Below the pieces are notes generated by a model that saw only the letters and a program-made list of their open reading frames with translations, made no database searches and was not told where the DNA came from. Shown here piece after piece: positions 32,874 to 44,309 of a stretch of DNA of 64,000 bases; the first letter of the stretch is position 1; every line of letters begins with the position of its first letter. Both the position numbers and the translations under genes were made by a program. This DNA is from Bombardia bombarda (taxonomy: Eukaryota; Ascomycota; Sordariomycetes; Sordariales; Lasiosphaeriaceae): assembly GCA_030512295.1 (NCBI GenBank), contig JAULSR010000002.1, positions 1,488,001 to 1,552,000 on the forward strand. Reading direction: 5' to 3'.

Positions 32874-34859
32874 ATGTCGTCGTCGTCGTCTCCCTTGGGG
32901 CTCGTATTGCTCAGCATACTTCTCCTTTTTAGTCCCGTCTCAACAACAGCTGTCCGCACTGGAAAATACAACAAGCCGCCACCACTGCCTTTGTGCAAAG
33001 CCATTCCAGGAGCTGTTGGCTGGCCATCTCCCCAGTCGTGGGCCCGTCTCAATGAGTCAACCGGAGGACGACTGCTGCAGCCGCCTCCTCCGGGAGCTGT
33101 CTGCCATCCCGGACAGCCAACCTACAGCCCAGCAGCATGCCCCGCCGTCCAGGCCGGCTGGTCAACCTACGACTTCCACCAGGCCGACCCCATCTCCACC
33201 GACTGGAACCAGTGGAACAACGACTCCTGCCTTCCTGTCCCGAGTGATCGATGCGGCGGTCAGGGATATCCTGTCTACGTGATCAATGCCACCACAGCTC
33301 GCCATGTCAAACTCGGGATGGATTTCGGTCAGCTCTCTCCTTTTTCCTTCCCATGTGCAACTTTTTTCCTTCCCATGTGCAACTAGACGACTAATCAAAT
33401 TGACTGTCTCTAGCCACGAGATACAATGTCCGACTAGTCGTCAAGAGCACCGGCCATGACTACATCGGCCGCTCAGTCGCCCCAAACTCCCTCTCCATCT
33501 GGGTCCATCACATGAAGGGGATACAGACCCACGATTCATTCCGCCCACAGCGCTGCAATGTCAACATCGACAGCAAGGCTGTTACCGTGGCCGGAGGTGT
33601 GCAGATGATGGGGCTGTACACTGCACTCAACCCCCTGAACCAGACTGTCGTAGGTGGGAACGGCAGGACCGTCTCTGTCGGCGGCTACCTCACAGGTGGC
33701 GGCCACGGGCTGCTCTCTGCGCGCTATGGCCTCGGTGCCGACCAGGTCCTAGAGATGGAGGTGGTGACGCCCACCGGAGATATTGTCACTGCGAATGAGT
33801 GTCAGAATACGGATCTGTTTTGGGCAATGCGAGGGGTAAGTCGCGTGGTCTCTTCCGTCTCAGACAACTCGGCCTGTGAATTACCTCTCATGTGATACAT
33901 ACCTCATACTTACAATCGACCCTCTCCCTCCTCCAGGGCGGCGGCTCAACATTCGGCATCCTCACCTCCGCAACCATCAAGACATTCCCCTCCCCACAGA
34001 TCGTCAATCTCCTCCTCGGCATCAGCACCACCACCACCACCACCACCACCAACCTCACCACCCCCTCCTCCCCCCTCGTCCCAGCCATGATCGCCTACGT
34101 CCTCAGCCGGTTCCCCTCCCTCGGCGACCGTGGCCTCTCGGGCTACTCGCTCTTCTCCCCCTCGCCCGCCCCGAACCCCTTCGACGGCGGCGCCACCACC
34201 GCCAGCGGCATCTTCATGCAGGTCGCCCTCCAAGACAGCACCGTTGCCGCCATGACGCAGCTCTGGGCGCCCGTCCTGTCCCACATAAACGCCACCTGGC
34301 CCGGCGTGTTCAGCGCCCAGTTCGTCTCCGCCGTGTATCCGTCCTTTTACGCGTGGTACCAGGACTACTACGACCAGAGCAGCACGGGGACGAATAACTT
34401 TATCGTTTCTAGGTTGTTGGATGCCAAGGCGCTGGCGGCTGGCGGGAGCGGCGGGGATTTGGGTGTGACTGCTGAGGCGTTGCGACAGTTTTCTGCGGGC
34501 GAGATTGGGACTGCTTATTTGGTGGCTGGAAGGGGTGTGCATGAGGCTCGGCCGAGGGGCGGTGGGAATGCGGTTTGTCCTGCTTGGAGGAAGGCGTATG
34601 TTCATGCTAGTATGTTGTTGGAACCAAAACCTCTCATCCTATAAGTTGCAATATTGCATTACATGTTCTTGGTTGGCTGATGGAGGATAATAATGCAACG
34701 CAGCTCTGGATATATCATTCCCGCCACTCAACCCAGCAGCCAGAGCTGACGCGATTGCTCGGGCAAACGCCCATCTTGAGCCGTTGAGGAGACTGGCGCC
34801 TGACTCTGGGGCGTACATGAACGAGGTATGTACCCACTTGCTTTTACCCCCCTTATTCT

Positions 34860-34902
<43 letters not shown>

Positions 34903-35407
34903 CTGTCCATCTGCCCCATCCCCATTGCTATTTACCATGACACTCAACCCGCTACCGTGTCTTATTCCTTTTGCTCTCTCTTTTTGCTCTCTCTTGGGAA
35001 AACCGAAATACCCAAGGTACCCACCTGGGACCAGCCCATCACCCATCACTAACACATTTCCAACAACCACCAGGCAAACCCCGAAGAGCCAGACTGGCAA
35101 CACCAATTCTGGGGAGCCAATTACGAGAGACTGTAAGCGTTACCCCACGTTTGTTTACCATCACCACACTCGCACTCCCTGTGACTTGACCATCCCACCC
35201 ACCCCGTTGTTTTTATTTGTTTTCCTTTCATAAACTGGGCGGGAAAAAAGAATGGAAACATCCTTGCTGACCCTTTGCTTGCTTGTTGCATTTGCCTACA
35301 GCGTACGCATCAAACGCGCAGTCGACCCAGACGACGTCTTGTGGTGCACGCCGTGTGTCGGGAACGAGCGCTGGCATGAGGTGAATGGCCAGCTTTGTCG
35401 TGTGTAG
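32874..35407 (+). CDS. Secreted FAD-linked oxidoreductase (PCMH/BBE type)
   Basis: Six exons: 32874-33327, 33414-33835, 33937-34609, 34704-34825, 35074-35132 and 35302-35407; 611 residues. A signal peptide (LGLVLLSILLLFSPVSTTA) is followed by the FAD-binding PCMH domain. This has VRLVVKSTGHDYIGRS with the His that normally carries FAD, IWVHHMKG, VTVAGGVQM, TVSVGGYLTGGGHGLLSARYGLGADQVLEMEVVTPTG and LFWAMRG|GGGSTFGILTSATIK. The C-terminal BBE domain ends NPEEPDWQHQFWGANYERL...DPDDVLWCTPCVGNERW. The Cys used by bicovalent enzymes (before GGYxxGGGHG) is Val here, so a single covalent link is expected. Related fungal enzymes oxidise alcohols, sugars or secondary metabolites; the substrate is unknown. 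A poly-Thr stretch (ACC repeat, about 34026-34053) lies in a surface region. All six joints are in frame. Confidence 0.88.
34026..34053 (+). repeat. (ACC)n repeat encoding poly-Thr
   Basis: About eight ACC codons in a row inside exon 3 of the FAD oxidoreductase gene encode a Thr stretch between ISTT and NLTTPSS. Its length could vary between strains without breaking the frame. Confidence 0.85.
34864..34899. repeat. (CT)n microsatellite within an intron
   Basis: About 17 CT units in intron 4 (34826-35073) of the FAD oxidoreductase gene. This makes the intron, at 248 nt, the longest seen in the window. Confidence 0.88.
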
Positions 35408-36253
35408 GGTCCACAGGAACAGTACCTTAGTTAACCGCTATTCATCGGTACAGTCTGTACTGTCAATTACAGGCTTACGAACGTTTTTGTCCTGGTCAAT
35501 ACAGGTGCTGATCCCATCTATCATATCAACGTAGACAACCACCGGAGTTTCCATCCCAATAATTCGTTGATGATTCGTGTGATTTACTAAAAACCCAGTC
35601 ATACGGGCCAACCAAATCAGAACAGAGGCACTCGTATCAAGATGTTGTGCAAGTACGAAAATTCATTCTTATACTAAGTCCATAAACAATTTACTTCCTC
35701 GAAACTTGTCGTGCAAGTTCCCAAGAATCGACCAATACTTACTTACCGTTCAACAAACCACCCGCTGGTCTTCTTCCCCCACAAACTCATATTCTGATGA
35801 TTCTTGTTCACATAACAGTCTCTGCCCACGTAATACATCCGATGAAAGAGAGAAAACGACCAATCACAGCCCCAAACAACCCTTACGAAATTCGGCAAGA
35901 CAGCCGTCTTGTTTTACGCCCTCTTCAAATAAAAGCCGTATTCATCCCATCACCGCTTGGAATTCTCTGTCGGCGTTTGTTCTGCCGAGTCTCAGTCAAA
36001 CTCAACATAGCTATGCGTTATTACTTATGGGTAGAAAAAAGAAGACCTAGACCTACCATGACACCCCGATAACTTCCATACATTCTTCTATCACCATTAT
36101 TATCACCATAATCATCATGCTTGTGATAGTCCGTGACAGGGGTATCGGCGCGCTGCGAAACCGGACCGAACTGTCTCATCACGGCTGCCGTGAGGCCTGG
36201 GGAAGATTCGGCCGAGGGCGTAACAGAACAGGCGCGGTTGCGGCGATGACATT
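35408..36253. other. Intergenic region between convergent genes
   Basis: 3' flanks of the FAD oxidoreductase (+) and the 962-residue protein (-). Short frames at 35706-36072 have no support. Nothing else recognised. Confidence 0.55.
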
Positions 36254-39142
36254 TCACAGAAGGGGGGTTTCCCTCAGTGCGCTCTTGATGGGAATAGTTG
36301 GTGGACCAAGAGGGCTATCGTTCTCATACAATAGTCGTCCAACTGATGGCGGAGTGGACCGCTTGATGGAACGCTGTTGTGGTGATACCTTGACGACGTT
36401 GGGTTCAACCATGGAAAGCGGCGATGTCGGCAGTGTAGGCTTGCGAGTCGGTGGCTCAAAGACTAGAGACTCTTCATCATATTCCTCGTGAGTTTGTGCA
36501 GTCTCTCGAACGTGGCCACTCGGAAAGCTTCTTGGCATAGTTGGGAGGGCGTACTCTACCTCGCATGGCTTTGGTGGAGAAGGAGATGGCTCGAGTTTGG
36601 CAATGTTTGCCGCTAGCCATGACTGCCAGTCGGTCGAGCTCGCTGACGAATTCATACGGTAACCCGAAGGTCGATATGCCCGTGGAGAATCTGCTATTAT
36701 GGTTGAGTCTCTGTTCACGTTCATGGCGGCTCTTGCTGCTCCTCCATCATCGTCAGTGGAGTACACACTCTCGGAATCTCCATTCTTATTAGTCGACCCA
36801 GAGTTGGCCCTGAGCTCTCGATTGGCGCTGTTGTCGGCATGGATCTTAGTGCTGGCCTCTGAATTCTGGGATCCAAAAGTCTGGCCCTGCTCCCTCCCGG
36901 GAGCTTGCTCGTCCTCCATAGTCTTTCTCAGAGCACGGCGGTACGGGCTAGTTGTTCTGAAGAGATGCGAAGCAGGGCCAGCAAAGAATGCCCTACCTCC
37001 ATCTAGCATGGTCTTGGAGTCCCTAGCACAAGGGGGTACACTTGGATCTGATCGTGACAGATCGTTGTCGGCTCGCACAAACGGATCTGGGCCAGACTTG
37101 AGATCAGTTGAGATAGTAGTGGATGTGGACCTGGACGTTCCTGTCTCGGTGAAAAATACTCTACCGTCTCTCTTAGTTGATGGATCGAATTTGTCTCGTG
37201 AAGCTTGAGTTGTTGGGAAGGTTGTGTGCGATCGCTTACACTCCAGCCCTCGGCTGCCCGGTAGACAGCCGCCTTTTGGTCCCCGAGTTGGAGTATCACA
37301 TAAATCAGGATCAGATGCAGTGTATCTGATTCCCCTAGAGGTCTGTCTTGGAAACTTGTTGAGAGAATCGGACGACGCCATGACCCGAAGTGGATTCCAG
37401 TGCTTGCTCTGTTGTTCGTCGATGTTCTCCGAAGACTGTTTGTTAGCCTCGTTTGCTCTTTTCATCAACGCCGAATAGATGCGTTGGCTATCCACGATCG
37501 GGCCCGAGGGAGGCGGTATTCCAGCAACACTTTCACGGTGTTGGAACAAGTTCTCTACAAGTGCTTGTCTTCTAATCGACGGCGATGGTGCATGGGTGCC
37601 GCTTTCCCTGATAATGGAAAGGCGCTGCCTTTCCCATTCTTGCCATTGTCGTTGCTGTTGGCTTGTTAGAGTACTTGGACCAGAATGGACCCAGCTTGTC
37701 AGTGACTTGTCATCCGACACTTTTCGCTCTCTCTCACTTCTTAAGCTTTCCAGACTTCCCCTGTTAGAGTGCAGAAGATTCGCAGGCACGTTTCGGAGGG
37801 AGGGGACCTTTGAAGGCACCTCATGAATTGAGCTCCAGTCGATAGCATTGCCGTGATCCTCATCTAAAGACAGCAACGATTCAAAGCAATCAGTGACGTG
37901 TGTTCTTTGGGAATCGATATGCTGTACTGGGAGCGATGGAGCCCCTTCTTCTGACTTAGTGAGATTAAAGAGGGTTTTCAGCTTTGTTTTCAAAGTCTTG
38001 GATGCCTTTCTAGCCTTGATTTTGAAGCCGTCTTCTTTTAGGGGAGGTGCTGGAGGAACTGTATCTGAATTGGTGGGTACTCCCAAGCCGTCAGCAGAGT
38101 TGCTACTACGGAGAGACTTGCGGATGCCCGTCTCAGGTTGTCGACTTCGAGAGCGAAAAAATGAAGGGGCCTTGAGTTTGTGCTGTGGAGTCTGGGGAAT
38201 GCCTTGCTCATGTGCATACGACATTTCTTCCTGTATTCCAGTGTCATCTGGCAGATAGCGGCCTCTGTCATTGTCGTCACGGCTAGTGATTGATCTAGAC
38301 CGGTTGTTTCGATGCCTCAGAAAGCTCATCGACCTCGGCGCCCTCAGCGGAAGAGCACTTCTCGGCGATGGCTTACTGTCGGGGTCAGAGTGCAGTAATC
38401 TGCGGGTGTTCACATTTGGTGAAGCCGGCAGCCTTTCGTTCAAGAATGGCAGGTATCCCTCGAAGCTCTTTCTATTTCCACACTCATCAGATGTGACCAT
38501 CGACCTCGACGTACGAAGACGGCGGTATGACGATGGGGCGGAGGCAAGGTCGTCCTCGGGAGTGTAGTGTTCATCTCCAGACACCAGAGAACTGAGATAA
38601 TCAGCCGCAAGGCCAGGAAGTGGAATAGGAGGCGGTGCTCTGTATGGGTGGCGTGGTTGCTGGGCGAGAGAATGTCCATCAGAAGATCCCAGAGTATAGT
38701 CATGTAAGCTGATTGTGTCGTAGTCCTCGTGTACTCGGGTGTGACCCGGGCTAGTATCTCGATCGTTAGAATTCGAATTTGTCCCACGGCCTCGAGGAGT
38801 TCTCCCCTGGATAGAACATGGCCCCATAAAGCGCACGCTCTGTCGGCGGTGAAGGTCTTGGCTGTTCTCACGTCTGCGGCGAGGAGTCTCGTTTCTATCA
38901 TGCGTTAGGCTACTGCTGTTTGCTTGACGACGTCGGGGAGACGAGTCAGGAGTTAGAGGAAACAGCGGCATCTCTGCTTTGGCACGGTCCTGCGCTCTTG
39001 CATACGCCTGACAGGCAGCAATCTGGGCGTCCCGTTGCGCAAGCGTCGGATCGATATGCTCAAGATGAACCCCATGGGTTGATGAAGTGGATTTGCGGCG
39101 TTTGAGATCCGACTTGGACTTGACACTGCGTCGACGGAGCAT
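36254..39142 (-). CDS. Conserved fungal protein of unknown function, largely disordered
   Basis: Single-exon gene of 962 residues. I do not recognise a catalytic or binding domain. The N-terminus, MLRRRSVKSKSDLKRRKS then HIDPTLAQRDAQIAACQAYARAQ, resembles the start of a family seen widely in Pezizomycotina, which supports the start. The rest is very rich in Ser, Arg, Pro, Asp and Thr, with many SP/TP and RxxS sites (for example LTPDSSPRRR, TPRRRREN), as in phosphorylated scaffold proteins. Patches that look conserved include a basic KIKARKASKTLKTKLKTLFN segment and the C-terminal GPPTIPIKSALRETPLL. A role in cell polarity or signalling would be a guess. The long frame without stops or likely introns makes the gene itself certain. 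Confidence 0.85.
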   Translation of the reverse strand: MLRRRSVKSKSDLKRRKSTSSTHGVHLEHIDPTLAQRDAQIAACQAYARAQDRAKAEMPLFPLTPDSSPRRRQANSSSLTHDRNETPRRRRENSQDLHRRQSVRFMGPCSIQGRTPRGRGTNSNSNDRDTSPGHTRVHEDYDTISLHDYTLGSSDGHSLAQQPRHPYRAPPPIPLPGLAADYLSSLVSGDEHYTPEDDLASAPSSYRRLRTSRSMVTSDECGNRKSFEGYLPFLNERLPASPNVNTRRLLHSDPDSKPSPRSALPLRAPRSMSFLRHRNNRSRSITSRDDNDRGRYLPDDTGIQEEMSYAHEQGIPQTPQHKLKAPSFFRSRSRQPETGIRKSLRSSNSADGLGVPTNSDTVPPAPPLKEDGFKIKARKASKTLKTKLKTLFNLTKSEEGAPSLPVQHIDSQRTHVTDCFESLLSLDEDHGNAIDWSSIHEVPSKVPSLRNVPANLLHSNRGSLESLRSERERKVSDDKSLTSWVHSGPSTLTSQQQRQWQEWERQRLSIIRESGTHAPSPSIRRQALVENLFQHRESVAGIPPPSGPIVDSQRIYSALMKRANEANKQSSENIDEQQSKHWNPLRVMASSDSLNKFPRQTSRGIRYTASDPDLCDTPTRGPKGGCLPGSRGLECKRSHTTFPTTQASRDKFDPSTKRDGRVFFTETGTSRSTSTTISTDLKSGPDPFVRADNDLSRSDPSVPPCARDSKTMLDGGRAFFAGPASHLFRTTSPYRRALRKTMEDEQAPGREQGQTFGSQNSEASTKIHADNSANRELRANSGSTNKNGDSESVYSTDDDGGAARAAMNVNRDSTIIADSPRAYRPSGYRMNSSASSTDWQSWLAANIAKLEPSPSPPKPCEVEYALPTMPRSFPSGHVRETAQTHEEYDEESLVFEPPTRKPTLPTSPLSMVEPNVVKVSPQQRSIKRSTPPSVGRLLYENDSPLGPPTIPIKSALRETPLL

Positions 39143-39822
39143 CTGACTGGCCTGGGGAGAGGATTGTTGAGTAAATCTGTGTAGATAATCCTATGTCTGA
39201 CAAAACAAGATATTTAGACTCGCAACACATCAAATGCTGCTCCAAGACCAAGGATTGCGGCTTGATCCAGGAGCCAAACAAGAAGTGGCCAATTGAGCTA
39301 GCAACCGGTGAAGGTTGAGAGGACAGAGAGAGAGAGACCAGACGTGGAAGCTATGATGACTAGCGAATTGCTCCGAACCTGTTCGTGGAAGGTGCGTTCG
39401 GCCAAATGAGGCCATAGTATCAACAGACAGAGTCCAGAGGCAAGTGCGAATGGCATCGTTGGCACTGGTCAACTGAAGTCGAAAGCACCGCTATCAGTAT
39501 GGTACGTGCGCAACATAGATCGATGACTCACGAATCACTGGCACGACATTAATGGATTTCGGATGATATGATTTAAGGAAATTGTCTCGTATTGACAAAG
39601 TAAACGTAACTAAGAAAATGCATAACCATCCCAAACTCACTGATCTGTGTCCCACCCATATTGCGTGTACAGTGCAAGGAAAACTCCCGAGGTTGCATAT
39701 GCCCAACCGTACCTATACCAAAAAGGAAAACAACAACAAACAGCCATGCCCCGTCCTATTACCCACGGCAATAATAAAGCTGTTCGCTAATGACTACCTA
39801 TCAAGATGCCAGATGCGACAAC
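39143..39822. other. Intergenic region: promoter of the unknown protein, 3' flank of the protease
   Basis: Both neighbours are on the minus strand. Frames in this 680-bp gap are short and unconvincing. No repeat is recognised. Confidence 0.55.
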
Positions 39823-41516
39823 TTAAGCAGTGATCTCCTCAAAAAACTCCTTAAGCTCCTCGTCGACCATGTCCTGGATCTTCTTCGACAGCTTCTCGGC
39901 CTGGCTCGAGAAAGAAGAAACACCCTTGACGACCTTGCCCGACACGACCTCAAAGTCGTGCTTAATAGCCTTCTCAAGCTTGGAAACCTGGGCAGCGAGG
40001 TCAATCTTCTCAGCCTTGGTCTTCTCCTTGGCATTGTAGCCACCAGCCTCGACAATGGCCGAGTAGTTGTTGCAGCCACCGCCGTTCCAGGCCAGCAGGT
40101 TGGGGGTATCCTTAGGGATATCGGACAGAGCACCAACGGTGGCAATCTTGAGGAGGTTGTTCTTCATTTTCTCGGGGGTAATCTCGGCAACAGCGTAGTC
40201 AGAATCACTGGAAGGCTGGAGAGACAGGTAGTAGGCCAAAAGACCAGCAATATGGGGCGAAGCCATGGATGTGCCCGAGATGGTATTGGTGGCATACTTG
40301 CTGCCGATCCAGGTGGACAGAATGCTCAGACCAGGGGCAAAGATATCAGTGCACTTGCCGTAGTTGGAGAAATAGGCACGGCTATCATCAAGACCGGAAG
40401 CACCGACGGTAACAGCCTTCTTGGCAGAGGCGGGAGAGTAGTTGCAGGCATTGGCGTTATCGTTGCCAGCAGCGACGGCGAAGTGAATGCCGACACCGAC
40501 GGCAGCATCAACGACATCATCAAGAGCCTGGGTCTTGCCACCACCGAGGGACATGTTGGCGACGGAGCCCTTGAAACTCTTGCGCTTGCCATCCTTGGCC
40601 GCCTTAATCTGGGCGATGTGAGCCTTGGCGGCCCACTCGACACCGGCAACAACATCAGCCATGGTGCCGGATCCGTTGGATCGCAGAACCTTGACGGCGT
40701 AGACATTGGCCTTCTTGGCAACACCGTACTTCTTGCCAGCGATGGTGCCGGAGCAGTGAGTTCCATGGCCGTTGCCATCGATGTCGGCATCTCCATTGGG
40801 AATGGTCTTTCCCCACTTGGCACGACCCTCGAAATCGACGTGGTCAATGCTGGTGCCAGTGTCGATAACATAGGCATCTACACCCTCACCACCATCAGTG
40901 GCATAGAGGTACTTGTTGAAGGTGGCGAAGGTCAAGGTGTCCCGATGGGAAACACGGGCCAGACCCCAAGGGGAAGCCTTCTCAGTCTCCCCATCGCACT
41001 CGTTGTCCTCCTGGACGTCCTGTGTGATGCTCATGGTGTGAACAATGCTGTCGCGCTCAATGTACTCGATCTGGGGAAAAACTGTGTCAGCAACCTTGTT
41101 ACGATAAGAGACCGTGACGGCCCATTAGGATGTGTTGTACTTACATCGGGGTGTCTCCGGACCTGCTCGATCACCTCGTCATCGAAGTGACCCGAGTAGC
41201 CCATGAAGTCCTCAGCAATCTTGTATGTGTGCTTGAGCCCACGGAAGATATCGTCTACCAAGGGCGCCTGGCCCCGCTTTCGCAGGTCCATGCGCTCGTT
41301 CTCACGAGAGCCGTGGATCTTCTGGATCCAGTTGTGGTGGTCGGAAGCCGAAGACTCGGTTACATGCTTCTTGAACTTGATGATGTACGAGTTGGGGATA
41401 ATCTCGGCATTGGATGATGAAAGAATGGGAGCGGCATCGCCGTGGATGGTCTCAGTATTGAAGGCTGGGGCCGCTGCAGCGCAGACGGCCAGCGAGAGGG
41501 CGATAAGGCCTCTCAT
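39823..41516 (-). CDS. Cerevisin-like vacuolar subtilase (protease B type)
   Basis: Two exons on the minus strand, 41145-41516 and 39823-41070, with a 74-nt intron, give 539 residues. I start at MRGLIALSLAVCAAAAPAF, which makes a good signal peptide; an upstream in-frame start (41561) would bury it. Next is an I9 propeptide (NSYIIKFKKHVTESSASDHH). The peptidase S8 domain follows with Asp194 (YVIDTGTSIDH), His226 (DGNGHGTHCSGT), Asn327 (VAAGNDNA) and Ser392 (SGTSMASPHIAG), so the triad is complete. The last part (about 455-539) is a helical, Lys/Glu-rich tail (AAQVSKLEKAIKHDFEVVSG...), also seen in fungal vacuolar proteases. Family role: general proteolysis and autophagic breakdown in the vacuole after self-processing. 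Proteins of this family are known fungal allergens. Positions are by my count from the spliced model. Confidence 0.94.
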
Positions 41517-42404
41517 GGTGAACGAAATGAAGGGCAAAGTCGATGAATCCCGCGACTTCAAGAAATGGGGGAAAATATTAACAAGAAAAGTGCGAAAGAA
41601 TCAAAGGCCTAGTTACGATGCCTTCCTCGATGGGCTTTGATACGCTGCGATGGGTAGAGTAGTAGAGGATGGATGAGCGGATGAGAGAGGAAGAAGGGAA
41701 GCGAGCTCGGCGATGGGGGAGGTGCGTCCTGATAAAGAGGTGGAGGCGTGCGTAAGACAGTGTGGGTGCGGTTGCCTCAGCGAACCTACCCCAGCCTGCT
41801 CCTCTAGCGTCCAGTAGCTTTGGTGCAGGCCAGACACAAGCGCTGGGGTTGACGAGACCAACTACTAGCCACAAAGGGCTTAGCAAAAGGCAGAGCAGCC
41901 AATGGCATGACTCTGCAGAGTCCACTGGGGCGAAACACCGCTGCGTCCACCCGATAAGAGCAATCACCTCTTTGGCCACCTTATCAGCTCCAGGCGGCTT
42001 TGTCGAGTGGATTGCGCAGACAATAGGTCGGCCAATACAAGTAAAAGCCGGGATAGAAGCGATGGATTATATTGCTAACTGCAGACAGCTATCCTCTCTC
42101 TCGGAACAATTGAAAGCGGTAGCGTTTGCTGCACAGCGTGAGGAAGTGCAATCGGAATCCGTACTAATACTGAGGTTGTCACCAGAGCCCAGTTGAGGGT
42201 GGCCAGCTCATAGGACAAGGGTGGGGGAGGGGGCCCTTGGGGCGCGAATGACCAACAAGGCTGTTACGGGATCGACAGCCAGCTGCCAACCATTTTAGCC
42301 CACAGATGCCGTAGTCTCAGGTGCTCGACCAGTTGTTACGCGGGCGCCTCCCCAACACCCGCCACCACCCCCCCACACCAATTCCCACCAACTGGTCTGA
42401 GGAT
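41517..42404. other. Promoter region of the protease and left edge of the AT-rich island
   Basis: Normal composition up to about 42400, then an abrupt change to AT-rich DNA. The plus-strand frame at 41762-42196 is not domain-like. No gene is called. Confidence 0.55.
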
Positions 42405-43048
42405 CGATTAAAAAAACCTCCTTTTATAATTATTTAAAAAAAAAAATTTAGGGTTTAGGTTATAGGCCTACGTGGCCCTTATACAAAGCTATGTAATGTT
42501 TTTTATTATTATTATTTTTATTTTTAAATTTATAATAATATATTTTATATTATTAAAAAGCTTTAATATAAAGCTTTTATTAATATAAATCTTATTTTAT
42601 TATTATTAATGTTGGAATAACAAGGTCATTCGTACTAGTCACTATAGTAATAGTAGAGAACGGGTTAGTTGGGGGTTGTTATTATTATATTGATCTGCTT
42701 ATCTATGTCAAAGAATTACGAACTACGGAGATAAGAAGTGGGTGGTTTTTTAAAGGGGTTCCTGGGACACGTAACCAGCTCCCTACTGTTTTGCATACCT
42801 TTTATTCTGTCGACCAATCACAGCCGTCACAGCCTGATAGCTATATGCTTTTAATTAATTGTAAATTCGATACCATTGCTTTTATTTTATTAAAAAAAAA
42901 TATTATTACTTTTACTTTATTAAAGAAAAATAATATCGTTAAAATTTAATTAAATATAATTATTATTAAAAATAAATCTTTCGATATATTTATATATTTA
43001 ATTAATATAATACTAGGAATATTAATAAACTTTATTAAAATATATAAT

Positions 43049-43266
43049 TATTACGGGCCTAGCCCGCTCCTAGGCGTAGAATAGTTCGTAGGGTACTAGC
43101 GCCTTGGCGCCAAAGCACTAGCACGTAACAGCTCCTTAGTTAACATCTTAGTCAACACCTTAGTTAGCTTTCCTAGGGATAAAACCCTGGCTTGGGCACC
43201 CGGATAGTTAGTTCCGGCGTGCAATTATAATTATTATAAAGTGTACCTAAGGTTTAGCCCGTTATA
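43049..43266 (+). mobile_element. 218-bp element, copy 1 (probable solo LTR or TIR element relic)
   Basis: Begins TATTACGGGCCTAGCCCG and ends GTTTAGCCCGTTATA, so its ends are imperfect inverted repeats. It has the same length as copy 2 (44440-44657) and the two align without gaps. About 20 differences are seen, all transitions. It carries a GC-rich palindrome centred on CTTGGCGCCAA(A/G). No coding frame. Confidence 0.75.
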
Positions 43267-43490
43267 GTTGGTTGCATTTTAATTGTATTATGCGTAATTA
43301 TTTTCTTATAATCTTTCCGAGATTATTAGAAAGCCTTTTCCTTACGTTATTATAAGATCCCTTTTATATTTTCGCTAACTAAATAATTACGAAATATTTA
43401 TATATGTAAGGACATCGAACATCCCCAAGCACATGCCAGAGCATCCCCAAGCATATGCTAGTTATCCTACCATCTATGTATATAAGCAGC

Positions 43491-43520
43491 GGCCCTCGCC
43501 CACCTTCCGTTGCGAGGGCC
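43491..43520 (+). other. Perfect 9-bp inverted repeat (hairpin) just after a TATA box
   Basis: GGCCCTCGC and GCGAGGGCC flank a 12-base loop, five bases after TATATAAG. If the block is an LTR, the hairpin would lie at or near the RNA start. Confidence 0.8.
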
Positions 43521-43547
43521 AGGTTAAAGTCTTACGCCAATACCAGT

Positions 43548-43597
43548 CATTGCTCGCCTTCCCAGCTATCTCCATTGCTCGCCTGCCCAGTTGTCTT
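43548..43597 (+). repeat. 25-bp tandem repeat, two units
   Basis: CATTGCTCGCC(T/G)CCCAG-type units at 43548-43572 and 43573-43597 within the LTR-like block; the two differ at a few positions, mostly transitions. Confidence 0.75.
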
Positions 43598-44309
43598 CAT
43601 TATGACCACCTTGATCAGGCGTACCTGCCTTCTCTTACAGTGTATAACGTAGTACATTAAAGCTTTCTTAAAAGATTGGTTCGGGCGCCCCACTAGCGCG
43701 CCGTATCCTTAAACCTAATAATTAAAACGACTTATTTGCTATTAAAATCTTTAATTAATTAAAGTATTTAATTAAATATTATTAATATTCTTAAGACTAT
43801 AATTATAATTTAAGTTAATAATTATAATTAATTCCTCTAATAAAATAAATATTTTAATATTTATATTTATATTAATTAAACTAAACCAGCTTATTATAAT
43901 TACTTTTACTTTATTTATAAGCTTTCCGGCTATAGATTTCCCTTTTTAAGCAATTTAAAAAGTAACTTTTATAAAATATTTTAAAAGATTTAACCTTTCT
44001 TACTTTATTTAAACTTTAAATAATATAAATAATAATATAAATTATTTATTTATTAATTAATTTCCTTTTAAATTTATTATAAAAACTATTAAATTAATTA
44101 AAAAAAACGGGAATAATATAAACTTTAAAGCTTTTTAAAGCATTTTTATTTAAATTAATATTATTATAAGAATTATTATTAATTAAAAAAACACTTTTAT
44201 TAGTTAAAAAAACGAATATTTTTTATAAATTAATAAATTTAAAAAAAAACTTATAATATTATAAATTAACGTTATTAATTTTATTAATAAAAATATTAAC
44301 GTAGTTTAT

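Larger units (their letters stand above)
43405..43656 (+). mobile_element. LTR-like block with TATA box, hairpin and tandem repeats
   Basis: A GC-richer block in the AT island that starts TGTAAGGACATC and ends AACGTAGTACA, the TG...CA form of LTRs. It contains TATATAAG (43479-43486), a 9-bp inverted repeat just after it (GGCCCTCGC at 43491-43499, GCGAGGGCC at 43512-43520), a 22-bp tandem pair (from 43420) and a 25-bp tandem pair (43548-43597). GATTGGTTCGGGCGCCCC lies shortly after the 3' end and resembles a primer-binding site beginning TGG. LTR identity is inference; no gag or pol remains are readable. Confidence 0.55.

Noticed and set aside
42432..42455. TTTAGGGTTTAGG resembling the telomere repeat TTAGGG
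   Set aside because: Only about two imperfect units in AT-rich DNA; not enough for an interstitial telomere.
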